Part shown: in pieces, positions 49,001 to 62,468 of the stretch
How positions within the stretch are numbered: position 1 is the stretch's first letter
How the letters are laid out: every line of letters begins with the position of its first letter
Origin: Strix aluco
Taxonomy: Eukaryota > Chordata > Aves > Strigiformes > Strigidae
Assembly: GCF_031877795.1 (NCBI RefSeq)
Contig: NC_133933.1
Span: forward strand, 67,596,003-67,660,002
Length of the DNA stretch: 64,000 nt
Direction of reading: 5' to 3'
Position numbers and translations under genes: made by a program
The notes under the pieces: model-generated
The model's input: the letters and a program-made list of their open reading frames with translations, nothing else
The model's database searches: none
What the model was told of the DNA's origin: nothing

Positions 49001-52000
49001 ACTTGCGTAGTTGTGTAAGGTGACAATGCAAAGTAACCTAACTAGAAATAAGGCTTTGAAGGGGAATAGTCCTATTTTTGAACTTTTTTTAAGCTTACAA
49101 AGTTCATATCACTTCAATTTTGGAGTGTTTTATGCCTCTTTAAAACACTTGCAGCCTTTTGGGGCGGGGGCAGGGGGATGCTAGAAGCATCCTAGAATTT
49201 AGTGTATGACTGCACTTACACACACAGCAAAGACAGGTCATTAAAGCATAAAAATAAGCTGCTGAGATTTATCTCTTCTGCATAATGTCCAAAAAGCCAG
49301 TACCTATCTGAATTTTCTCCCTACAGAAAAAAATGGTTCTAAAGCCTCACATTGCTTCTGTGGTCTAAACCTCACTTGTTGAGCAAAGCTCAGCAAACTG
49401 AGATGTCAGTAAAGATAACAAGTATTTATTCTTGCATAGGGCACCAGCGCCTGCACCTAACTATGGTATGTGTATATGGGGATGTCCCCATATGACAACA
49501 GCATCACTCTGTTACTGTAGGAAGGGATTAACTACTGAGACAGAAAGAGTTGTGCCTTGGTTTTGAATGAGCAGTATGTTGCCATGGCCAAAACACCACC
49601 ATTACAGGCCTGCTCTGTATCTTAAACGTGAAGTCACTGGGATGGTAGCTATGAACCTCGGTGCACATGGCATTAACCCCTGTCAGACTAGTGCAGCCTG
49701 AACAAATTTAGGAAGAGTTGAAAGCATAGAGGAAAGCATGGATATGCACTGAGCTCAGCAGGGATATGCTGGCTTATGTATGTCAGTGGGCTGGCAAGGA
49801 GAAAGCACTGTCAGTTTGGGAGTCTTCTAAATTAATCAGTATTCATCTTGTGGTATACTCATTTTAGTTAAAAATAAATATTGCATCAAAAGAATGTTCT
49901 ATTTTATTTTACTTTTGGGGGGAGAAATCATTACCTTCTCTTATTGCAAAGCTGAGACCGAAGAGATTGCTTTGTTTTTAAAAACGTTTAGATCTCAAGA
50001 TCAAATTGCTTAATAGAGCAATGTATAGCAAAGTATCCATTTTCCCCTTCTTTCCATCCCCATATTCACTTTACTGTACTGCAGTTGCTATCAGTGTTTC
50101 TGTAGAACTCAAAGGCTGCAATGTGCTTCCATCATTGTGCCCTCTGAACAAGGATATCAAATAATGAATACTCAAGTTGCTCTTCCCAGATCAAGCAATC
50201 TGACCTTGGGATCAGTATGATATTGAAAGCAGGCTAGTCTGTGCCTGATTCTCCAGATCTCAGTGGTAGCTGTAAGCTTCATCGTGACTTGGAAATATTC
50301 ACAGGAATTACCTCATAGTTTGGAGCAAGCTCTCTAGTTGAAGTCCAGAAAAGTTTTTCATCTAGAAAAATGTACAGGTGCTCCATTTCATAATCTCTGA
50401 GGTGACCTTCCATGTACAACTGCTACAACAATACACTGACACAGATTCTGGATGTGGGGGATCTGTCTGACATCGTGGTAGCAAATGCTGCCCGCAGCAG
50501 TCAGAAGTCTGAGGAGGAGATGCAGCTGGTACTCTGGCACCTTGGCTGAAAATGTTTTGCCCTTGAGCAACAGGGTCACAAATAAATCACTGCAGGTTGC
50601 AGTGTTGCACCAGTCTTGGTGTTTGAACAGCACAAGGCCTAAGACAGGTTGCACGGCACAAAATGCTGGGTGTCTGGAACTGAGGTTGCCCTGCATGCCC
50701 TCAAGTAGTGGCATTTCAGCTTTTATTCTGGTGATGTGTAATTGAAAAGCTTCCTTTAGTATCTCTCATCTGTATCTGGCTGGGCTTGCCAGCCTTCTAG
50801 TCAGCTGCAGAACCACTGCTTCACAGCACAGGCTTTTTCAGCAGATAACAGGGACCTTTTTTTCCAGTGGTTCTTTTATGTTGATATCGTTGTTTTATAT
50901 TGCAGTAAGATGATGCAATATAATTATCCAGAAGAAATAATGTGTCAACTTTTCTGTAAATGCTGTTACAGTTATTGTGTTTCTTTTATCATCTTTAAGA
51001 GACTCTAAATGGCATAAGGGCTCTCCCTACAAAGGCAATCAGTTTGGTATGTTTTCCTACTTTATTCAATATTTTAGGATGCAGTGCTTTTTAAAGCCAA
51101 CATAGTCAGCCAAAACTAATCTTTTATAAATATGCATCTCCCAATACAGCAGTTACACAATTTTAATCTAAAAAAAAAGTGTCCCTTTCCCTGTAGTTAT
51201 GTGTGTAATCCATTTTTATGTCTGTGGACTGTTTCCAAAGAAATCTATTTATGCTCCTGTTTTTAGCGTTTTACAATTTAGTGCTAAATTAGCTGTGACA
51301 GTTTTAAATTGTCTGTTTATCTTCCTAGTCTACAATATGATGAAAACAATGGCAACTTCTTTACTATTCCATGAGTAGTAAACACTAATGCTGATGGGTT
51401 TTCCTACCTACTAGGCTCAGCCAGGACAGCAGAGATGAAGATCATTAGTAACAGTGCTTTGTATGGCAACTTCTGTGACAAGAACTGGGATGGTCACTGC
51501 AACTTGATGTCTTTATTTATATTTGCAAACGAGACCCTTGAGTTCTACAGTATTGGAAGTATGAAAAGATGTACTTCAGCTTCAAGCTTCTAAGAATTGA
51601 AAATATTTTTATGTAAAGTTAATTCATAGGCGTATTTAAGGCATGAACTTTGCTTTGCTTTACTGTTTTAGTGAGTAGAAATGAAATAGAAATATCGTGT
51701 CACTCTTCTGAGTCAAACTTCTAACTTGCAAATGTACTATGCAAGTACTGCTGTTTAGACTTTTAAAAAATAGGCATTTTCCATTTGCTAATGATGAAAA
51801 TTTCAAAAAGCTTATATCTGAAATTGTGAAGACTTTTATTACCTGTACTAAAAGTAGCAAACTGGTCTATAGTCTGCAAGTACTCTTTGCTTCACCCTAG
51901 TTCCCTCAACAGTTCCTTTGACCTACTTCCCTTAACAAGAGAATCTAAGTGTTGACATGTAACCAAAATAGCCACGTCTCTTTATTCTTTCAAAATGGAA

Positions 52001-55000
52001 GTCTAGATCTTAGTTTTACATCACTGGAGTACTTTAGATCTAAGCCTTTTAGAGAATTCAAACGCCTCGCGGTTCTTATTGCCTCACTGCTATAGTAATA
52101 GGCAGAACCTTGTAAATCTTTTAAAAATAATTTTATCAGTGTTGCTAATTAGAACATTTTCCTACAAAAGGATTTTGATTGGAGCTCTAACAGTATAACC
52201 ATACCCATTCTGCTAACAGTTTTCTGAAGCATTTGAATTAAGAAGCCTGAGGATGTTAGTTTGGATGTGTTTCTATTTTTCTTCTGAAATGGTAGCTCTG
52301 TTAGGAAAATCTTTGTAGTGTCTCTTTATGAATCATCTACACCAGGGCTTTTAAGAGGGCTTGGGGTTTTTTTGGGTGGAGTGGTGGAGGCTTGACAGTA
52401 AGCGTGCAGAGTGTAGACTTTCCATCCTGATGCTTCGCTTCTGTTCTGATCTGCATGCTCTTCCCCAAAAGATTAACCTGAAAGAAAGCCAGTGCACCAT
52501 GAGTGTCTTGGTTCCCCCCTTCCTGAAAAAGCTCACATCTCTTGTGACCAAGCTGCTGCAAAATGCATGTTATTGTCACGCAGGATGCCCTTCCTATTGG
52601 AATCCTCTGATTCTCTTCTTGTCCCTTCTGCAACCTATTGCTCAGTCCTACAGTCTTCCCATCTCCAGATATTTCTCTTGCTTTCCCATCCTGTTGTACT
52701 AAAAAATCTTGATTTCTGAGCTCACCCCCAGCACTCCCCTGATCTTCCCAACTGAACTCTCTGTCGAACCAGTCTCTGAGCCTTCCTGGAGATACCAGGA
52801 AGCTCTTTGTCCATAGTGACTGAGAGTAGGGGTTTCTTACAGTGCTGTTTTGCTCCTGTCCTCAGCAGCTGCTCAGGGAGCCTCTGCTGGCTACCAGGCC
52901 AGCACATCTGCTACGTAAGAAGGGCTCTGCAGCAAGATTTTTAAAGGATGAAGCTTGCTTCAGAATGGTCTGTGGCTAGGCGCTTACTGCTGGCAGGCTG
53001 CTTGCTCTTTGGAGGCCAACAGCAACCCGCAAGCCACCATTTATTACTTCCTGCAGGGAAGGAAAGTTTTAAGTTGTTACAAAGTAGGAGAAAAGGAGGA
53101 GATGTTTAATAGGAATAAAATGCTGATGCTTAGTTCCTGTGTTCCTGCACTGTTCAAGTCTCAGAGTAAATATCTCAGACACAACTTTTCTGATCAGTAT
53201 GTACAAATGAGTTTCAGTGATGACCAAAGGAGAGGGTTTAGTTTTGTGTTCAGGCTTTTGTGTTTGGATCTCTCAGCTTGATCCATCTCCGTGCTTCTCA
53301 GCAGCATCATATTGTAGCATGTGTTGGCTGAAAGTAAAAATTTTCTTGCTCTGTCATTTTGAAGGACTTTACTTTGGTAACTGTTATATATTTTGTGTAT
53401 GAGAGTTTACAAAAGCAAAGCTAGTGCTGATTGCAGTGTAATTTTGTTACACTCAAAGCACTGGTTTATAATAATCTTATGAAAAAGTACATTGGGCCTT
53501 GAACAAGATTAGGGCTCCAGAGTGTGCTTACACAGTGAATAAATGAAAGCAAGGAGTAGCCTTGACTCAGTGTTCAGCTCGGAGACAGCTGGTAGAAGCA
53601 GCAGCATAAGGAAGGTGGTCTGTCCAAGGTCAGTCCAACCTCTAGTACAGTGCAGCAATACCAGAAAATGCTGTCTCCAGCTGTGCTGAAACAGGTTGCC
53701 AGGCCACTTCTCCCCAAGCTCTTCTTGAGGAGTAGTTTCAGGGTTGTTGACAAGTGGATTTTATGAAAACTGTAGTCTTTAATGAGTGCATATGTGGGTT
53801 TTTTCTTGTGTATTTTTTAAGACTTACTGCCTTCCACATTTCTGAAGAGGAGAGCAGATCATAACTTTATCCTGACTTATTCTGAAGATTTTAATATTAA
53901 ACATCCAGCTGCTTGGTTTTTACCTTTTTATCTATCAGCTGAGCTGCATGCATCTCGGTAATTTTTGGCCAGGCATAGGACTTTCAAACCTATTTATCTC
54001 TGGAAAGATCACTGTCCTTTGTTCCCAAGCTTCCAATTTTAAAATACAAGTAAAAGATAAGTATGAAGTGCAAATATGGAATGAATGCAGTACTTAACTC
54101 TAGAGCAATAACGGCACTAAAATATTGCTTAGTATATTGTTTGTATTATCAATAGTGTCCATATATATACTTAGAACAAGAAATGCTAAAGACTTGCAAG
54201 GTATATTTTACTGTAAATATGGATAGTAGCTTTTACATGTGTTCATATTACCAAAGTCTTATAACAGTGGATGTAAGAACAGGCAAAAGTCACAAGCAAT
54301 GGGAAAGCTTTTATTCATGTTGAACTTTGTTTTCCCTGTATTCAGTCCCTGGACCATGGCTCACATAAATTTGTTAGTAGGATAAACACTCCAGTTTTGC
54401 CAGTAGAGAGAATCTTTAGTCTTGAAGTTCAGTGCTGTTGCTTTAGAACAGAACAACCAGTTAATGAATGCTCAAGATTCATATTCCAAGTCAGGTATTC
54501 GGGATTTCGGTCTTAATGGGGTTCTGCATTTAAGCTAATAAACTTTGTCAGTATCTGCACTTTCAACACACTTCACCCAGCACAACAATACCTCCAATTT
54601 GAATGATGTGCTAGCCAGCCGCTGTTCCCAGTGGCTAGATAAAAATGCCTAGGGTAGCCCCACTTCTTTATTCTTGCTTAAACAGTCCTAGGAGGCTGTA
54701 TTCTCTGCTTAATTTTGACTAGTTTAAACTATGCATTTTTACATTGTGCATATCAGGCTGTATAAAATAAGCATGTGAACTGAAGAGTGGGATTTTGTTT
54801 GTTGGAGCAATGTTCGTAAGGAAGTAGCTGGGGTAGCAGAATTGGATGCTAAGGAGTAAAGAATATAACAGTTCTCAGTTAACTCTGTTCTTAATTTCCC
54901 AGTTTAATGATGGATTTTCTCTGCTGCGGATTGGCAACGCTTTTTGACTGAGGCACTAGTTTGTTCCAGTTGTCACTTCTGATGGCTTCTGTATCTCGTA

Positions 55001-58000
55001 ACACGCATCCCCTGGCACTCTTTGGCTATTAAGCAGCTGTTCAGTCAAACGGGGGGATTAGCTGACAAGTGGCAGGGACAGAATAGCTAGGATTTTTTCT
55101 CTTTTCCCTTTAGTTCCTCCTCTTCTGTTCTAGCTATTTCTTTTTCCACCTGGCTGTTCTTCAATACTTCTGTGTCTCACTTGTGGAATTAGAGCAAGAA
55201 ACTGGAAGGTGGTCTCTCCTCTTTGCTGCTCAGCGGAGCCAGGCATAGCTGTCTGCATGCCTTGGGTTGACCTGTGCTTCTGCTCCCATCCACTGCTGTG
55301 CAGCCCTTTTACAGTTCCCTTTTTCAGGTGTTTGCTAGGGTGCAGTTCTGTGGGGGCTGCTGTGTATGTCCTGACCCTGACATGGGGTCCAAGCACCATC
55401 TTTTGCTTGTGGTCCCCAAGTGCTCCTTCCCACTGCATTGCATCTGTTAAGATTCCACCTCTGGAAGTGGAGACCTGGTAGTGCAGCTACCTCTGTCCTG
55501 TGGCCAATGTCCTTCCTCAACTGAACAGGGCTTTAACATTGTCCAGCCTTGCTATGGGGGCTCTGGTTTGCCGTTCACCTCACTGGGGATAGCTGGTTTA
55601 TGTTGTGCAAGCATGCACTTGATTTGCCACAGCCTGAAAAGCAAACGCTTGTAATCTGCACAGCTCTTGTGCTTTTTTAAAAAGCCTGTCAAAATGCTGG
55701 TGTAACACTTCCCAGCTCAGTGTTTCCTTGGCGTTCTGTGGTTTTTCCAAGGTCTGGGTGAATGTTCTTCCTGCTTTTCCAGGGCATCCTCTCAGGGGCT
55801 TTACATCTCAGGCTTTTCCTGTTGGATGTGCTGTCTTGCTTAGTCTCTCAGGCCAGTTTGATCACAACTTACCTAGCAGGTAAAGAAGCACTGAAAACTT
55901 AAAGTTCTTTTTCAAGGTTTCCTATGAGACTTTTGCTCAGCTTGGCACCTTTTAAGATACAATTTCTTTTTGCACTTGCTTTGCTTCCCTTTGCTAGTAA
56001 TTCCTATTTCTGCTCATGCAGACCTTCTTTGGAGAAGCTGAGGATAGCTGATTTCTTTACTTCAAGAGGAACACCTTAGAAAAAAATGCCTTTAATAACC
56101 TTACAGTCTGACAGATACTGATCATGGAACAGCTTTTTTTCAGTACTTCTTGCTGTTATAATTTTTTTTTTTACCTTTTAGAAAGTAGGCTTTGGTACAG
56201 GTGCTTGAGACAAGGAATATTAGCTGCTGTGGGAAGTGACTGTATGTAATTATAATGAGAAATGGGGTAAATTGCTTATCAGTCCTTCTAGAGCTTGTAC
56301 TCATCCTGGTAATAGAAGCATTGATTAAACCTGTCTGAATGTGAACACATAGACATATCAGAACCAATCATAGATTTGTAAATAGAATTATTTTCCATCA
56401 CAAAACTGTTTTGGTTTTTTTTTTTTTTTAGGAATAACCTGCCAGTTTTGCATTTGCCTTGGTTCAAGGTAAAACTAAAAGCTGAACCTACAGAGATCCT
56501 CCCTTGCACTGGTCAGCCTTATGCATCCTTTTCAGCTCTGCCTCTGGAATGTTTAAATACTGAATTCTGTGCTGCAACTGGTTTTACTTCAGATCTCTAT
56601 GTTTACAAATGCATACGTATTTAGTAGCAGGACCTATCTTTTTCTTTTTTTTTTTCCCCCCTTCCTTTTTTTCCTCGCTTCCAGATAGAAAAACTGAGAT
56701 CTTGTTTTCTGTTTCATACTATGCCATATAGTGATGGCAAAGCTGAGAGAAAGGAGCTAAGTATCTTTTGATTCCCACTCAGGGTCGTCTTACAGAGCAT
56801 GTTACATCGTTAAAAGACCAAAATACAATAATGTAGTGCACATATCAGGATGGCAGCAGAATCCTTTATGTTGCTTTGGTGATGTTATCCTCCAGTTTAT
56901 TTTGCAGATGTAACTTCTTCTAAATTCACAAGTATATGACCTAAAGTAATAAAATTTCACATGGCATTTCTTTGTTTACTATAACAAAATGAAGATATAG
57001 TAACTTAGTTTGGATTCCTTCCATTGTTTTCTGTGATTCAGTTAGATACTTGATATCAAGTATATACTTAGCTATTTAGGCAATACAGAAATCCATTTTA
57101 ACTCAGGTATTTAACTTGTATTGCCAAAGGAATGTATTGTTCACAGTATTGTTTCACACTTGCATTTTAATCCCCAGAAGCTGCCTTAAAGTTGAAGTTC
57201 CATCCTTTCAAGCAATAATCAGTAGCACATATCTTAAAATCATCTGACAGATTTGCATTTTTAGTATGTCTGGATTTTTATTGCTTAGTTAAATTTACAT
57301 ACTTGCAGTTAGGCATTTCATGGAGGTGTGTGTAACTAGAGGAGAAGAAAATACCCTCTTATTTTTAACACTTCTTTATGCAACTTTTATTCCCTCCATG
57401 TAAAGGTACTGGTTCAAGCTAAGTAGCAGGCAAGTATTAGGTAGTTGAATGATGTCTTTCCTGGCATGTGCTAGGTTATTGAGTCTTGCTGCAACCAGTG
57501 TTGTCAATATTTAGGCTTGGATTTCAGATGTTTAGCTGTCTGATTAATCTGTCTGTATTTTAAAGCATGAGGTATTTTATGTGGGAGCACACCTACAGTA
57601 GTTACTAAATACTTGTGCCAATTCCTATTTGATACCCAGCAACATTGAAATTCATGGTTGTGCCATCTGTTCATCGCTTGTCATATGAGTGGTCATATGA
57701 ATGTACACTCAAACTGTGTCACAAAATATTCCAAGGAAATGTCAGGCAAGAGGAAATATGGCAAAAAATATTACTCTGTGTACCTCGGCTCTGTTATAAG
57801 TGTATTATCTGGATGGCATTTAAGCCATTGTTTTGAAGTTAATGGAGTATTGCATGATCCCATGGTGCAATGCTTGAATGATGTGTGTGCACTGTATGAG
57901 AGATGTGAAGAAACTTGTGCTGAAGCTAGTAGAAGGTCAGTGCTCTCACTAATGCTCAGAAACAATTTTTTTACTACTTGATAACAGTTTCCTCTTCTGT

Positions 58001-59322
58001 ATGATGCCCTAGGAAAGGCTGGTGGGAATCACGATGTAGGTTCCCCATGTATTACAGCGGGACTTTTTCTGAGAATGTTCTAAATGGCTAATTTGAGCCA
58101 GAGGAAAGTCTGTTTTACCTCCCCCCACCAAAGTTAACATGATAGTAAGATATAAAGAGTTTCAATGCACTTTGAATAAACCATATTTTTTCAGGCTTAG
58201 TACCAGCTGTTTGGAACACTGAGAGGAGGAAGTATGGGTTTTGATAATGGTAGATCCTGCAAAGCCTGGAGGTGCAAGTGTTCAGTGGTGCTCAGATTAT
58301 CTTGCCAAAAATTGGTCCATCTACCTGCAGGTCAAACTAATCCTTTGTATGAGGCCTTTAAAATGGCAAAATACTAAAATCTTTTGTTGGTCTGTCTTTA
58401 AGGTGTGACAATTCTTATTGTGATTTGGAATCAATATTTGTTAAGTTCAACAGTAGTTACTTCTATTGATCACAAGATATGGTTGTAATTTGAAGTATAA
58501 TAATTAATCTTGTGATTTTTCTTTATAAAGAATTGTTGAAAGGGCATTCAGAGCCCCAGAACTACCTATATGTAGACTGACAGGGTCTGATCAAAAAAAA
58601 GCCTATAGAAAATAATGGGAAAATATCCTCTGTTAGATTTCATTCAGGTCATAAATTGTCCTCTCTTCCATTTTGCGTAATGCATGTGTTAGTAATTCGT
58701 AAACAGTGTATGAAGCTTTTACCAGTATCTTGTACCATACCTTTAGAAACCTAGGATCTGCAAGTCACCTTTAGCAACACAGTTTCCTCATTGCATCCAA
58801 ACATTGCAACAGGTTTGAATGTTTGCTTCTTCAAAGTCGCTCTGCAGTTTCATTCTGTTATTCCCCCTAACTTGCATTTATCAGTGTGATTAATCCAGCT
58901 TCCTCCAAAGGAAATTAAATTTTTAAAAAATAAAAATTTAAAGGCTGCTGTTCTTCAGAAGTAGTGGTTTCCAAAGCGTCACTGAGAAGGAAGAAGAAAA
59001 ATTAGCTGCATGTATAACATTAGCACAGCATGGGAAAATAATCATACACCTGATTAAAACCAACACTGTTAAAATGGAATCTTCTTGCGGCTCTTTCCTC
59101 GACTTGAACAGGGAACTTGTATTGCGGCTTCAGTGTCTTCTGTGTAACCTTCAGGGGTTTTTCTATGCAAAATGGTGTGGAATGGTATTATAAAGTGGTA
59201 TTTCAGAACGGTCTGGTTTTAAAGGGAGTTTGGCAATGTTTAAGTTGCATTATAATAGAGTGGTTGAGCTGTTGTGTAGTAATATGGTTAACTAATCTCT
59301 TTCCTTTTCTTCCTTATTTTAG

Positions 59323-59391
59323 CACCTGAAGGTTCTAAAATACAAGACAAGAAAGTCACTTCAGGACAAAGCAACACCGGAACTAAACCAG
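59323..59391 (+). CDS. Second coding exon of the unidentified gene (23 codons, phase 1-1)
   Basis: A strong pyrimidine tract (CTCTTTCCTTTTCTTCCTTA, about 59297-59316) leads to TTTTAG and then 69 bases ending CCAG/GTATGC, a good donor. With the single base carried from 6897 the frame reads APEGSKIQDKKVTSGQSN followed by TGTKP, with no stop. The codon is again split after its first base. Both length (a multiple of three) and symmetrical phase make it a unit that could be skipped without breaking the frame. Composition is polar and lysine/serine rich, continuing the disordered N-terminus of the previous exon. The other two frames contain stops or give less sensible peptide. No domain is present and the family is not recognised. 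The call rests on two good splice sites plus phase agreement with 6768-6897. Confidence 0.65.
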
Positions 59392-60557
59392 GTATGCCAT
59401 TCCACATGCTTTATGTTATAAGGCTGTTTGCCTCAATGGTGTATGAAAAACAGCTGTTGTGGTAAGAATTTTTGAAGTATTTGATGGTCTTATACCTCTC
59501 TTACTGTTTTGGTCAAAACTGATGTCAATGACTGTTCATATTTACTTAGGCTGTTATCTCTGTTTGCAAAGAAGCAAAACTGAAAAAAATTACCTGTAGT
59601 ACAGTTTAGGAATGAGGATTGTGAAGTGAGATAAGGCAACAGAAGCCACTATACTTGAATCTGTGCTTGCATGAGAATTATCTGCTGTAGGCAAAGATTT
59701 GCAGCTTTATATGAATGTGCTTCTGTTCAGATATTTCTTCACTTACCACAAAGCATGCCATATTTGTACAGTGGGCATACCTGATTGGTACATTGCATGG
59801 ATTTAATTCACTGTTCACTTACATGGTTGAAAGTGTCTGTACTAAAATGCTTAATGTAGTCCTTGATGCCGTGAGTCTGTTCCACTTGCATGCTTAGACC
59901 AAGATCCAGAAGAGCGCTTAAATATCTAAATTCTGCCTGTATTGCAGTTCAGGTACCCGAGCGTAAAATACGCAGTTAATAATGATCTTGTTTAGGTGCC
60001 TGAGGAAGCACAGGTGTTTGTGTTGCTGAGCACTAGGCATACTGTCTGTAAGCACCCCCTTTTCAACTCCTTGATGGGTTGGCAGCTTAGTGTCTGTTTT
60101 GTACCAGCAGATTCTTCTCTATCCCCAAACTGGGTACCTTTGGCCTACATCCCCAGAGGGAAGCAATCTCAGTGCTGTCTGTGTTCAGATGAGACCTCAC
60201 ACACTTTGCCAGGCAGTGCTGGGTCCAGCACAAAGCGCAGTATTCATGGCTGCTCTCAATCAGAAGGGCAATGGGAAAAAAAGGGGAGAATGGAGATAAC
60301 ATTACCCACTTCCATGGCAAAAACGGAACTCTTGGCTTTGGACAGCATTCTGTATCCACTTTATCCTGCAGTAATTCAATCCCAGTTTTCATTTCTCAGA
60401 AGGGCGTTGTACCTGTGTTACCATCATCTATGCTGGTGTGTAGAAAGGAATGCAAAATTCCTGGAGCTGGAGAGAGGAAGGGCACAGTCATGTGTGCAGG
60501 TTTAGCTCCGCACTGAGCTGGTGAGAGTCAGCGTTGGGGAGAGTTCTTGAGAGCTGG

Positions 60558-60598
60558 TGGTTTGGTTTTGGTTTGTTTGGGGGTGGTGGTTGTTATTT
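60558..60598. repeat. T/G-rich simple tract
   Basis: Irregular GGTTTGG, TTTTGG and GGGTGGTGG units with almost no A or C. It is the same class of low-complexity tract as at 17448-17527 and 33760-33812. Confidence 0.7.
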
Positions 60599-62468
60599 TC
60601 TTTATACTGCAGACGAATTTTGTGTCAAACTGTTTTGGTTAAAAACCAAACCAAAGAGTTTGCAGCAGGAATGACAGCTGTAACTATAATCAATGTCGTT
60701 GCTGTCTGGAAGGTGTCTACAGGCTGATGAAATATTGGGAGTCCAAGGCAACTCTGTGTGCATGGCAGTTCAAAGGGAGCTAGATAAAGGGAAGAGAATT
60801 TGAGATCCAAGCAGTGCATCTTTTCAAATAATGCTGTGGCTTACATTTCTTTTTCCCTGCTGCACCCCTGTGAACTAACATACACACTGGGTGTCTTTTT
60901 CAACTTGATATCCTTTTTAGTTTCTTTAGTGTAAGAAGTTAGCACCCTAGGAATCAAGGGTAGAAAGGAAGCAGCCATTTGTGAGACAAGATTGAGAGGA
61001 ATTTAGGTGGAAGTGAATAGTAGTAGACTGACTTTTGAAGACACATCGAGTGCAGCAGATAGTTACCTGAGCCGCAGAAACTGACCATATGTAGTAAATA
61101 CATATGATAATTACTAATTTAACAAACTTACAACCTAATTTGTACAAATGTCAACTATGCTTAAGAGTTTGTGAGTAATTATGTAGAAGATTTGAAAAGC
61201 TTGCATTTTCCTTTTGTTAATAGAATTAGGGACTAAAAATGACTGAAATTTCCATGCTGAATTTCTGCAAAATACTGTTCATAACTTCTAAGGTCTTTTA
61301 AATAACTTCGAACTCACAGTAAGTGTTGTAAGTTTATGGAAAAATACTGTTTTCATATGTAGTTTTTGAGGCGTAATTTCCAGCAATAGCTACAACATTA
61401 ATTTCCCCTTTATACAACTATGGTTTATTTAATCTCCAAACATCTCTCCCAGGCATAATATTAAACATCTGTATGTTATGTAAGTGTAGTGAAATAGATT
61501 ACTGAGTGTGAGTTCACACGTGTTACATCATAACCAGACTGCTTCTACAGCAGTATGTGGGTCTTCCTAGAGCGTTCTCTGTAAGGGTTTGCATATGCCC
61601 AGTTATCAATTATTTCTGTAAGAATTGAGGAATTCTTGTAGGATTTGCAAATTATGTTTACCATCTCATTGTGCAGCTACTTAAAGCTTTGCCTGATGAC
61701 GAATACAAGCAAGAGGGAGGACAAAGTACCTTGCATGTTTGTCCTGGTATTCCTACTGAATAAGAAGAAATGGCAATCCCCCAGGTACTTGCCTGGTGGG
61801 TTGTTAATCAGCAGAGACATGAGAAATAAAATGGCAAGCAGGCCCAGTGAACTTTCTTGTTTTGCTACAACATGAAACTATTGAAGCTATGTACTGGGCG
61901 TGTCAGCAGATCAGCTGGATTCAGAATGCAGTTTTTGGAGATTGGGCTTGTAGCCAAACTGTGAAGGATCATTTTCAAGGCTTAGAAAAGACATTTTACT
62001 TAACAGTGTAAGCTTTGCCCAGTAATGTATGCTCCAGCTTCTAGTAGAGCAAAGGCAATGCTGGTCTGCTACAAAGGTGTTATCCCCATCCTTGTGCCAA
62101 TATTGATTTAGCTCTTTGTGATTCCAAATGTATGCAAAATAGCTTGTTACTGAAGACATACTTACATTCTGCATAGCCTGCAACTTAATGTAAATTCTTT
62201 AGGATTGTTCTAACATCCTGGGGTGTTGGGAGAGGGGCTCTGTGCGTGTGCACGTGTGAGCACTATCAGGTGGTGATATAGAAAAAATAATTGGATAGCT
62301 TCAAACAGAATGGCAGAGGGCAGCTTTAAAAATTTATTTTATTCCTTCCATTGCTTATAATTAGGAATTCTTATGGGAGACCTTTTCAGTTTGCCTGTCC
62401 ATGTAACCCTTCTGCCTCTTTGAAGAATTGCTGCTTCTCCCTGATAGGGAAGTCTCTCCTCTCAAGAA

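Larger units (their letters stand above)
39973..59322 (+). other. Intron 1, last segment: no exon seen
   Basis: AT-rich intronic sequence holding a diverged CR1 fragment (41440-41870), a (TTG)6 microsatellite (46063-46080), G-rich spots near 46605-46617, and stretches dense in TAATTA/TTAATT motifs at about 40190-40620 and 43990-44230 that look like conserved non-coding DNA. It also has a CpG bump with a donor-like site (44590-44840) and compact inverted repeats at 49473-49494 and 57046-57063. Open frames such as 50388-50714 (-), 52361-52702 (+) and 55130-55438 (-) overlap open frames on the other strand, lack splice-site support and match nothing I recognise. Confidence 0.6.

Noticed and set aside
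50388-50745. Opposed open frames of 108 and 86 codons
   Set aside because: They are mutually antisense, with no domain and no splice support. One might be an old pseudogene, but I cannot name a parent.
52337-52720. Cluster of overlapping open frames on both strands
   Set aside because: A locally GC-richer segment leaves four frames open at once, which indicates composition rather than coding.
53570-53750. Possible further CR1 piece (GGTCAGTCCAACC near 53629)
   Set aside because: Only one short block resembles the CR1 end. The flanking blocks and the tail octamer are missing.
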